Below are positions 1 through 12,940 of a stretch of 64,000 nucleotides of DNA, in pieces (the stretch's first letter is position 1; each line of letters starts with the position of its first letter). The notes under the pieces are model-generated. The model had not been told where the DNA came from. It saw nothing but the letters and a program-made list of their open reading frames with translations, and did no database searches. Position numbers and translations under genes: made by a program. This DNA comes from Syngnathus acus (lineage: Eukaryota; Chordata; Actinopteri; Syngnathiformes; Syngnathidae). The DNA is taken from contig NC_051099.1 of the NCBI RefSeq assembly GCF_901709675.1, positions 2,108,001 to 2,172,000 of the forward strand, read 5' to 3'.

Positions 1-80
1 TCCAAAGTAGGGTTTTAAATTAGGGTCCGAGTTTCAAAGTAGGGTTTCTAATTTGGGTTAGGGTTTTAATTATTTTTTCC
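1..80 (+). repeat. Degenerate TTAGGG-like patch at the window edge
   Basis: The first 80 bases contain several AGGGTTT/TTAGGG-like words, including GGGTTAGGGTTTTAA near 53-67, but no regular tandem order. It may be a decayed telomere-like patch or the edge of another repeat. It lies in the downstream intron of the NSG-family gene. Little more can be said. Confidence 0.3.
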
Positions 81-599
81 GTCAATATCGTGGCTTATTC
101 ACGTTGCCAAATTTAGGTAAGTGCGGGATCCGAGACCAAAATTATAGCCTTGTATCTTATGAATGGAATAAACCAAAGTACGGACTTCTCATTGGAGTTT
201 TACATCCACTCCCCGGGTCGCTACGTACGCACCTCGGGTTGTCTCCTCCTACCGACGCTCATGGCGGGTTGCCATGGCGACAGCTTTTCTTTGCTGCCAT
301 GACAACGTGACCTCTCTTTGGTCTCCCCTAACAACGGCGCGAAGAGAATGAAGCAGACTGCCGGGCGGGTCACGTTGAGGCGCTTCATTGTGCCATTGGC
401 ACCCTCCGCGGCACTCCGAGGTGCGAGCTAGCGTGTGTGATGATGCGGTCGTGTTATCAAATACACATTAGATGACAAACACTGAACTCGTGACTCGCTT
501 TTTTTTTTTCTGTATCTAATGAGGCAGATCAATCCTTGTAATTAGAGAAATGTCATCATCATCATTACTATGATTAATAATCATTTGCGCTCCTCCTAC

Positions 600-5850
<5,251 letters not shown>

Positions 5851-6280
5851 GTGTTTTTAGGTTAATGAAAGCTTTTCTCAAAATATTAAACTAAAACATA
5901 ATGAGACAAATTAACATGATTACTGTTGTTGACCAGATTTGTGATGCAATGACTTGTGAAATTTAATAAAACAATCAAAAGATGCATTATACAGATGCAA
6001 GCACATTCTTCAGGCTATGACCGATAAGTGCCTGTCAAAACTTCAAATATAAAAAAAGAATGCATGAATTATTAAAACATTTATATATATATGATGAAAA
6101 TTAGAATGCAGAAAAGCTTAACAGTCAACATTAATGTTGTGTTACATGAAAATAAAAATGAATAGATTTGGGTTTTTTTATTTTATAGCTGAATGTATTT
6201 TTAAAATAGAAGTCAGCAAGACGATTGAGAGGCAAGCCTGTAGACGAGATGTAAACATGCGGATAGATGGAGGTACTTAC

Positions 6281-6470
6281 AGGGTGCTGCGGATGGGGAT
6301 GAGGACCAGGTGATGCTGCTGCTGCTACTGCTGCTGCTGCTGCTACTGCTGCGGCGGGAGAGATGCGACGCTGCTGCACCGCACGCACCAACTGGATGTC
6401 TGGAGGCGCTCTTCTTCCAACCAGCAGACGGCCCAACCCCCTAATCCCAAATCCTCATCTGTTCTGCTGT
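6281..6470 (-). other. nsg2: Probable non-coding 5' UTR exon of the NSG gene, with CAG-type repeat
   Basis: On the minus strand a strong donor (GTAAGTAC) follows position 6281. The sequence upstream of it is GC-rich and contains an interrupted CAG/TAG triplet run (about 6315-6350). It has no conserved reading frame, and the NSG start codon is in the next exon, so this fits a leader exon. The upstream end (transcription start) is not visible; 6470 is a guess. Confidence 0.5.
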
Positions 6471-7181
6471 GCAGCAACACCCAGACGGTGATTCCTTTTT
6501 TGGTGGAGGTGGGGGGGGACCCCCTTTGGGAGCTGAATGAATGGTGCGTTCAGAGGCTTCAAGTAAATTCTAAAGACATATCACAGTGCCCATGTGGTTC
6601 CTGAAAGCATAAAAAAATGCCTTACCATACCATAATAAGAAACTACTTTTTTAAGAAAACAAACGCTTCACTATACAAGGTAATTTTTTTCATTTAAAAA
6701 AGAGCCTTACTATATAGATATAGTGAGCAATCTACAGTTGTTGTTTTTTGTCTGTGCTAAATTGACTGTAATGTTAGGAGTGATCCAGCAGCCCTTTCCC
6801 AAGATGGCTGCTTACGGCGCCCAAGAGCGGCATCTAGTGTTTGTATACAGTCATAACAGCATGATTTACGATTATTTATTATTATACATAAATAGAAAAT
6901 AAAGCATCCATAAGGTAATAAATAAATGAATCAATCAATAAAACATCCATGACGCGTAACTAATAAATTCCTAAGGGATGCCAAGCACTTCCCCCGATTT
7001 TATTTCTTTCTTATGCAACTGCTTGAAGGGTTCGAGATGTTCACTTGTACTCATAATGATGAATCATACATGGTAGTATGAATAACTGTGTAACACTTGT
7101 GCCAAGGTGGCCAAATGGAATAAGATTTGGCCTGGAGTCCAGGAGAGGTGAGTTTTGTGTAACATTTTTAAATTACACCAG
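6471..7181. other. 5' flank of the NSG gene and intergenic sequence
   Basis: AT-rich sequence without a recognisable gene. A weak tRNA-like D-arm/anticodon-arm reading (GTGGCCAAATGG..., around 7108-7145) is present, but no B box follows. The upstream promoter of the NSG gene presumably lies in the right-hand neighbourhood of 6450-6700; no clear TATA box was found. Confidence 0.4.
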
Positions 7182-7270
7182 GGGTGTCAAAGTCATTTTT
7201 TCGCGGGCTGCATTGTAGCCATAGCTTCTTTCGGAGGGCCATTATGACTGTCAACCCAAATAAATGTATG
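7182..7270 (+). repeat. Copy 1 of a hAT-like dispersed repeat (GGGGTGTCAAA... end)
   Basis: The GGGGTGTCAAAGTCATTTTTT start, the GGGCCATTATGACTGTCAAC block and the CCAAATAAATGTATGAGC block recur at 10352-10430. CAGGGGTGTC-type ends are typical of non-autonomous hAT elements in fish; the class assignment is inference. Confidence 0.5.
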
Positions 7271-7641
7271 AGCAAAGGGCTTCACATATACAAAACAAAT
7301 TGACAATTATTCTCAAAGCATCCCCTGATCTTAACCTCCCAAGAGGGCAAGGAAAAACTAAAAAGAAAACTACTAAAGAAATAGTCGTACCATTTTATTT
7401 CATCGTATTTATATATTTCTTAGAAATGTATATAAAGGCCGGTCCGTGAAAATACATACATGTACCTTCCATACAATGTGTGGGCTCTGTAGTGTAGTGG
7501 TTAGTTCACTGGACTTTAACTTCACTGACTCGGGTTCAAATCCCAGTAGATTCCAAAATATTTTATCATGGAAAAATTTGTAAACTGTTCGCTTGTGAGC
7601 TGCTCGATAAAAGCACACATGTACCTTCCATACAATGTGTG

Positions 7642-7713
7642 GGTTCTGTAATGTAGTGGTTAGTGCACTGGGCTTTAACCCCAGCGACCTGAGTTCAAAT
7701 CTCAGTAGGACCT
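7642..7713 (+). tRNA. tRNA-like sequence with intact cloverleaf, anticodon TTA (ochre-suppressor-like); probably pseudogene
   Basis: This is the best folded unit. The acceptor GGTTCTG pairs with TAGGACC (7706-7712) with two wobbles. There is a short three-base-pair D stem (TGT/GCA) as in tRNA-Glu, an anticodon stem CTGGG/CCCAG with loop CTTTAAC, and a T stem CTGAG/CTCAG with loop TTCAAAT. In the seven-base loop, positions 34-36 read TTA, which would decode the stop codon UAA. The T loop TTCAAAT departs from TTCGANT. The origin is most like tRNA-Glu(TTC) by its D arm (TAGTGGTTAG). No CCA is encoded, as expected in eukaryotes. Function is unproven. Confidence 0.5.
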
Positions 7714-8269
7714 TAAATATTTTGTCAAGGAAAAATTGGCACTGTTCGCTTGTGAGCTGCTCCATAAAACCATACATGTACCTTCTATACAGTATGAGGG
7801 TTCAGTAGTGTAGTGGTTAGTGCACTGGGCTTTAACCCCAGTGACCTGAGTTCAAATCTCAGTAGGACCTTAAATATTTTGTCATGGAAAAATTGGCACT
7901 GTTCGCTTGTGAGCTGCTCCATAAAACCATACATGTACCTTCTATATAGTATGAGGGTTCCGTAGTGTAGTGGTTTGTGCGCTGGACATTAACCCCAGTG
8001 ACCCGAGTTCAAATCTCAGTAGGACCTTAAATATTTTGTCATGGAAAAATTGGCACTGTTCGCTTGTGAGCTGCTCCATAAAACCATACATGTACCTTCT
8101 ATATAGTATGAGGGTTCCGTAGTGTAGTGGTTTGTGCGCTGGACATTAACCCCAGTGACCCGAGTTCAAATCTCAGTAGGACCTTAAATATTTTGTCATG
8201 GAGAAATTTGCGCTGTTCGCTTGTGAGCTGCTCCATAAAAGCATACATGTACCTACCCTGCAGTATGAG

Positions 8270-8341
8270 GGCTCCGTAGTGTAGTGGTTAGTGCTCTGGA
8301 CTTTCACCCCAGCGACCAGGGTTCAAATCTCATTAGGACCT
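8270..8341 (+). tRNA. tRNA-Glu(TTC)-like unit; probable pseudogene
   Basis: The anticodon arm reads CTGGA-CTTTCAC-CCCAG, giving anticodon TTC. The D arm (AGTGTAGTGGTTAGTGC) and T arm (AGGGTTCAAATCTCA) are tRNA-Glu-like. The acceptor and T stems contain mismatches, so it is likely a pseudogene or a repeat monomer. Confidence 0.45.
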
Positions 8342-8364
8342 GAAATGTTTTATCATGGAAAAAT

Positions 8365-8475
8365 TTGCAACACAGTTGCAACACAGTGTGCTGCCCCATA
8401 ACCAATGCACTAAAACTTAGGGATGGAAAAATTTGCAACACAGTTGCTCGTGTGCTGCCCCATATAACCAATACA
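8365..8475 (+). repeat. Flank repeat, left copy (CAACACAGTTGC / GGGGCAGCACAC blocks)
   Basis: Two related blocks (AATTTGCAACACAGTTGC and TGCTGCCCCATA...ACCAATACACTA) separate the tRNA array from the hexamer array. The reverse complement of this flank is found at 12291-12410, on the far side of the right hexamer array, and part of it again at 10856-10910. Confidence 0.8.
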
Positions 8476-10350
8476 CTAGAGTTAGGATTAGAGCTAGGGT
8501 TCGGTTTAGAGCTAGGGTTAGGGTTAGAGCTCGGGTTAGAGCTAGGGTTAGGGTTAGGGTTAGAGCTAGAGCTAGAGTTAGGGTTAGAGTTAGGGTTAGG
8601 GTTAGAGCTAGGATTAGAGCTCGGGTTAGGGTTAGGTTTAGGGTTAGAGTTAGGGTTAGGGTTAGAGTTAGAACTAGGGTTAGGGTTAGGGTTAGATCTC
8701 GGGTTAGGGTTAGAGCTAGGGTTAGGTTTAGAGCTCGGGTTAGGGTTAGAGCTAGGGTTAGGGTTAGGGTTAGGGTTAGGGTTAGGGTTAGGGTTAGAGC
8801 TAGGGTTAGGGTTAGGGTTAGGGTTAGGGTTAGGGTTAGAGCTAGAGCTAGAGCTAGAGCTAGAGCTAGGGTTAGGGTTAGAGTTAGGGTTAGAGCTAGG
8901 ATTAGAGCTCGGGTTAGGGTTAGGTTTAGGGTTAGAGTTAGAGCTAGAGTTAGGGTTAGGGTTAGAGTTAGAACTAGGGTTAGAGTTAGAACTAGGGTTA
9001 GGGTTAGGGTTAGATCTCGGGTTAGGGTTAGAGCTAGGGTTAGGTTTAGAGCTCGGGTTAGGGTTAGAGCTAGGGTTAGGGTTAGAGCTCGGGTTAGGGT
9101 TAGGGTTAGGGTTAGAGCTAGGGTTAGGGTTAGAGCTAGAGCTAGGGTTAGGGTTAGGGTTAGGGTTAGGGTTAGAGCTAGGGTTAGGGTTAGGGTTAGA
9201 GCTAGAGCTAGAGCTAGAGCTAGAGCTAGAGCTAGAGTTAGGGTTAGAGTTAGGGTTAGAGCTAGGATTAGAGCTCGGGTTAGGGTTAGGTTTAGGGTTA
9301 GAGTTAGAGCTAGGGTTAGGGTTAGAGTTAGAACTAGGGTTAGGGTTAGGGTTAGATCTCGGGTTAGGGTTAGAGCTAGGGTTAGGTTTAGAGCTCGGGT
9401 TAGGGTTAGAGCTAGGGTTAGGGTTAGGGTTAGGGTTAGGGTTAGAGCTAGGGTTAGGGTTAGGGTTAGAGCTAGAGCTAGAGCTAGAGCTAGGGTTAGG
9501 GTTAGAGTTAGGGTTAGAGCTAGGATTAGAGCTCGGGTTAGGGTTAGGTTTAGGGTTAGAGTTAGAGCTAGAGTTAGGGTTAGGGTTAGAGTTAGAACTA
9601 GGGTTAGAGTTAGAACTAGGGTTAGGGTTAGGGTTAGATCTCGGGTTAGGGTTAGAGCTAGGGTTAGGTTTAGAGCTCGGGTTAGGGTTAGAGCTAGGGT
9701 TAGGGTTAGGGTTAGGGTTAGAGCTAGGGTTAGGGTTAGGGTTAGAGCTAGAGCTAGAGCTAGAGCTAGAGCTAGAGCTAGGGTTAGGGTTAGAGTTAGG
9801 GTTAGAGCTAGGATTAGAGCTCGGGTTAGGGTTAGAGCTAGGGTTAGGTTTAGAGCTCGGGTTAGGGTTAGAGCTAGGGTTAGGGTTAGGGTTAGAGCTA
9901 GGGTTAGGGTTAGGGTTAGGGTTAGAGCTAGAGCTAGAGCTAGAGCTAGAGCTAGAGCTAGAGCTAGGTTTAGGGTTAGAGTTAGGGTTAGAGCTAGGAT
10001 TAGAGCTCGGGTTAGGGTTAGGTTTAGGGTTAGAGTTAGAGCTAGAGTTAGGGTTAGGGTTAGAGTTAGAACTAGGGTTAGAGTTAGAACTAGGGTTAGG
10101 GTTAGGGTTAGATCTCGGGTTAGGGTTAGAGCTAGGGTTAGGTTTAGAGCTCGGGTTAGGGTTAGGGTTAGAGCTAGGGTTAGGGTTAGGGTTAGAGCTA
10201 GGGTTAGAGCTAGGGTTATGGTTAGAGCTAGAGCTAGGGTTAGGGTTAGAGCTAGGGTTAGGGTTAGAGCCAGGGTTAGGGTTAGAGCTCGGGTTAGGGT
10301 TAGAGCTAGGGTTAAGGTTAGAGCTAGGGTTAGAGCTAACCCTAGCTCTA
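8476..10350 (+). repeat. Degenerate telomere-like hexamer array, left (TTAGGG polarity)
   Basis: About 1.87 kb of hexamers, mainly GTTAGG with variants GTTAGA, GCTAGG, GCTAGA, GCTCGG, GATCTC and GAACTA. The array stays in six-base register: the landmark GATCTC falls at 8695, 9013, 9355, 9637 and 10111, with spacings of 318, 342, 282 and 474, all multiples of six. These mark higher-order units of variable hexamer count. The G-rich strand runs left to right. Stop-free frames of about 2 kb on both strands are by-products of the hexamer and not genes. At 10330-10350 the polarity briefly flips (TTAGAGCTAACCCTAG). Confidence 0.9.
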
Positions 10351-10351
10351 G

Positions 10352-10430
10352 GTGTCAAACTCATTTTTTTCACGGGCCGCATTGTAGTCATAGGGCCATT
10401 ATGACTGTCAACCCAAATAAATGTATGAGC
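10352..10430 (+). repeat. Copy 2 of the hAT-like dispersed repeat
   Basis: AGGTGTCAAACTCATTTTTTT, GGGCCATTATGACTGTCAAC and CCAAATAAATGTATGAGC match 7182-7270. It directly abuts the end of the left hexamer array. Confidence 0.5.
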
Positions 10431-10512
10431 ACCTCATATTATATACAGTCAGAGCTACAAAACAAACTGACAAATAACTCAGAAGAGATGTTTGAAGCCC
10501 TAACCCTAGCTT

Positions 10513-11292
10513 CCAGGGGTGTCAACCTCCAGTCCTCGGGGGCCGCGTTCCAATATGTTTTCCAAGTTACCCTCGTTAAACACACCTGCGTGAAAAGTTT
10601 TAGCTCCTTTCACGTTCTGCAGGAGCTAAAACTTTTCACGCAGGTGCACTTAACGAGGGAATCACACGGACACTCCATTAGGTACACCGCCATTTTCAAG
10701 TGTACCTAATAACAGGCCACTTTATTAGGGAAATATCATGGTCAAAGGTCACAGGTGTCAAGCTCTAGTCCTCGGGGGCCGCGTTCCAATATGTTTTCCA
10801 AGTTACCCTCGTTAAACGCACCTGCGTGAAAAGTTTTAGCTCCTTTCACGTTCTCCATCCCTAAGCTTTAGTGCATTGGTTATGGGGCAGCACACTGTGT
10901 TGCAACTGATAAAATGTTTATATCAAAGTCAAAATATTATATGAAATATATAATGAGATTTGAACCCTGGGGTGAAAGTCCAGAGAACTAACCACGACAC
11001 TACGTAGCCCTCATACTGCATGGTAGGTACATGTATGCTTTTATGGAGCAGCTCACAAGCGAACAGTAGTAGTATGTTTTGTAGCTTTTACTGTATGAGG
11101 CAGGGGTGTCGCACTCCAGTCCTCGGAGGCCGCATTCCAACATGTTTTTGAGAGATTGAGATTCCCTCATTAAGTGCACCTGTGTGAAAAGTTGAACATG
11201 AAAATGCCCTCAACTTTTCACTGAGGTGTGTTTAACGAGGTAACTTGGAAAACATATTGGAACGCGGCCCCGAGGACTAGCGCTTGACACCT
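10513..11292. repeat. Core of inverted dispersed repeats between the two hexamer arrays
   Basis: Four copies of a GTCCTCGG-GGCCGC-TTCCAA-ATGTTTTCCAAG type block occur: 10513-10590, 10752-10832 and 11102-11165 on plus, and 11224-11292 on minus. A block reading CATTAGGTACACCGCCATTTTC...GTGTACCTAATAACAGGCC at 10675-10735 is mirrored at 11310-11366. A truncated tRNA-like unit on the minus strand lies at about 10951-11010. The centre of symmetry of the core is near 11020. The ends (CAGGGGTGTC-like) suggest nested non-autonomous hAT-type elements; this is inference. Confidence 0.65.
10583..10646. repeat. Hairpin, perfect 25-bp arms and 14-base loop
   Basis: The arms are 10583-10607 and 10622-10646, starting CACCTGCGTG and ending CACGCAGGTG. 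The loop is 10608-10621. Outside the arms the left side diverges (GTTAAACA) from the right side (CACTTAAC). Confidence 0.85.
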
Positions 11293-11370
11293 CTGACCTT
11301 TGACCGTATTTCCATAATAAAGTGGCCTGTTATTAGGTACACTTAAAAATGGCGGTGTACCTAATGGAGT

Positions 11371-11484
11371 GTCCGTGTGATTCCCTCGTTAAGTGCACCT
11401 GCGTGAAAAGTTTTAGCTCCTTTCACGTTCTGCAGGAGCTAAAACTTTTCACGCAGGTGCACTTAACGAGGGAATCACACGGAC
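11371..11484. repeat. Perfect 50-bp inverted repeat with 14-base loop, abutting the right hexamer array
   Basis: The arms are 11371-11420 (starting GTCCGTGTGA) and 11435-11484 (ending TCACACGGAC). They are exact reverse complements around the same 14-base loop as the 10583-10646 hairpin. The TTAGGG array begins immediately after, at 11486. Confidence 0.9.
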
Positions 11485-11485
11485 T

Positions 11486-12290
11486 GGAGTTAGGGTTAGG
11501 GTTAGGGTTAGGGTTAGGGTTAGGGTTAGAGCTAGAGCTGGGGTTAGGGTTAGCGCTCGGGTTAGGGTTAGCTCTAACCCTAACCCTAGCTCTAACCCTA
11601 ACCCGAGCTCTAACACTAACCCTAGCTCTAACCCTAACCCTAACCCGAGCTCTAACCCTAACCCTAGCTCTAACCCTAACCCTAGCTCTAGCTCTAGCTC
11701 TAACCCTAACCCTAGCTCTAACCCTAACCCGAGCTCTAACCCTAACCCTAGCTCTAGCTCTAGCTCTAGCTCTAACCCTAACCCTAGCTCTAACCCTAAC
11801 CCTAGCTCTAACCCTAACCCGAGCTCTAACCCTAACCCTAGCTCTAACCCTAACCCTAGCTCTAACCCTAACCCGAGCTCTAACACTAACCCTAGCTCTA
11901 ACCCTAACCCTAACCCGAGCTCTAACCCTAACCCTAGCTCTAACCCTAACCCTAGCTCTAGCCCTAACCCTAGCTCTAACCCTAACCCGAGCTCTAACCC
12001 TAACCCTAGCTCTAGCTCTAACCCTAACCCTAGCTCTAACCCTAACCCTAGCTCTAACCCTAACCCTAACCCGAGCTCTAACCCTAACCCTAGCTCTAGC
12101 TCTAACCCTAACCCTAGCTCTAACCCTAACCCTAGCTCTAACCCTAACCCTAACCCGAGCTCTAACCCTAACCCTAGCTCTAACCCTAACCCTAGCTCTA
12201 ACCCTAACCCTAGCTCTAACCCTAGCTCTAACCCTAACCCTAGCTCTAAACCTAACCCTAGCTCTAATCCTAACTCTAACCCTAACTCTA
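11486..12290. repeat. Telomere-like hexamer array, right: TTAGGG polarity to 11571, then CCCTAA polarity
   Basis: The polarity switches at a near-perfect palindrome: GGGTTAGGGTTAG (11559-11571), spacer CT, CTAACCCTAACCC (11574-11586). The CCCTAA side is made of TAACCC, TAGCTC and GAGCTC-containing hexamers, and a 270-bp (45-hexamer) duplication is marked by CTAACACTAAC at 11611 and 11881. Its outer end (12246-12290) is the reverse complement of the outer end of the left array (8476 onward). The array therefore has the head-to-head order TTAGGG then CCCTAA. Confidence 0.9.
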
Positions 12291-12410
12291 GTGTATTGGT
12301 TATATGGGGCAGCACACGAGCAACTGTGTTGCAAATTTTTCCATCCCTAAGCTTTAGTGCATTGGTTATGGGGCAGCAAATGTTGTAGGGCAGTGTTGCA
12401 AATTTTTCCA
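12291..12410 (-). repeat. Flank repeat, right copy (inverted copy of 8365-8475)
   Basis: TAGTGTATTGGTTATATGGGGC, GCAACTGTGTTGCAAATTTTT and ATGGGGCAGC blocks are the reverse complement of the left flank. They place the two outer arms of the complex in inverted orientation. Confidence 0.8.
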
Positions 12411-12425
12411 TGATAAAATATTTCA

Positions 12426-12940
12426 GGTCCTAATGAGATTTGAACCCTGGTCGCTGGGGTGAAAGTCCAGAGCACTAACCACTCCACTAGGGAGCCCTCA
12501 TACTGTATGGTAGGTACATGTATGCTTTTATGGAGCAGCTCACAAGCAAACTATCGTATGCTAAAATATTTTGGAACTGACTGGGATTTGAACTCAGGTC
12601 GCTGGGGTGAAAGTCCAGAGCACTAACCACTACACTACGTAACCCTCATACTGTATGGTAGGTACATGTATGCTTTTATGGAGCAGCTCACAAGCAAACG
12701 GTATATGCTAAATATTTTGGAACTGACTGGGATTTGAACTCAGGTCACTGGGGTGAAAGTCCAGAGCACTAACCACTACACTAGGGAGCCCTCATACTGT
12801 ATGGTAGGTACATGTATGCTTTTATGGAGCAGCTCACAAGCAAACGGTATCGTATGCTAAAATATTTTGGAACTGACTGGGATTTGAACTCAGGTCACTG
12901 GGATTACAGCCCAGCGCACTAACCACTACACTACGGAACC
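12426..12940 (-). repeat. Tandem array of four tRNA-Glu-like units, minus strand
   Basis: Units lie at about 12426-12496, 12575-12646, 12721-12792 and 12871-12940, with a period of 146-150 bp. Read on the minus strand they carry AGTGTAGTGGTTAGTGC-type A boxes and GAGTTCAAATCCCAG-type B boxes. The first three have CTTTCAC loops (TTC, Glu). The fourth has CTGTAAT (GTA, Tyr) with an intact CTGGG/CCCAG stem. Spacer blocks (CATACATGTACC, GAGCTGCTCCATAAAAGC) are shared with the plus-strand array at 7482-8341. Confidence 0.8.

Larger units (their letters stand above)
7482..8341 (+). repeat. Tandem array of six tRNA-Glu-like units, about 157-bp period
   Basis: Six tRNA-like segments start at 7482, 7642, 7799, 7956, 8113 and 8270. 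The last five are spaced exactly 157 bp apart. Each has an A-box-like AGTGTAGTGGTTAGTGC (variants occur), an anticodon arm and a B-box-like GAGTTCAAATCTC. Between them lies a constant spacer (GTTCGCTTGTGAGCTGCTCCATAAAA and ACATGTACCTTC blocks). Unit 6 has a TTC (Glu) anticodon loop, units 2 and 3 have TTA, and units 4 and 5 have CATTAAC loops with a mismatched stem. The array may be a tRNA-derived satellite or an expanded tRNA pseudogene cluster. The same units appear inverted at 12426-12940. Confidence 0.85.

Noticed and set aside
7103-7150. tRNA-like D arm and anticodon arm (GTGGCCAAATGG...)
   Set aside because: No B box or acceptor pairing could be found; at best it is a SINE-head remnant.
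7482-8341. Possible CRISPR-like array of regularly spaced repeats
   Set aside because: The repeated segments are tRNA-like, the spacers are near-identical to one another, and the context is a vertebrate genome.
8304-10709. Open frames of 679-758 codons on both strands through the left hexamer array (Asn-Pro, Leu-Gly and Arg-Val repeats)
   Set aside because: A six-base repeat without stops in a given frame is open by necessity. Composition follows the hexamer, frames exist on both strands, and no unique coding sequence flanks them.
11349-12411. Open frames of 303-333 codons through the right hexamer array
   Set aside because: Same cause as in the left array; they are repeat by-products.
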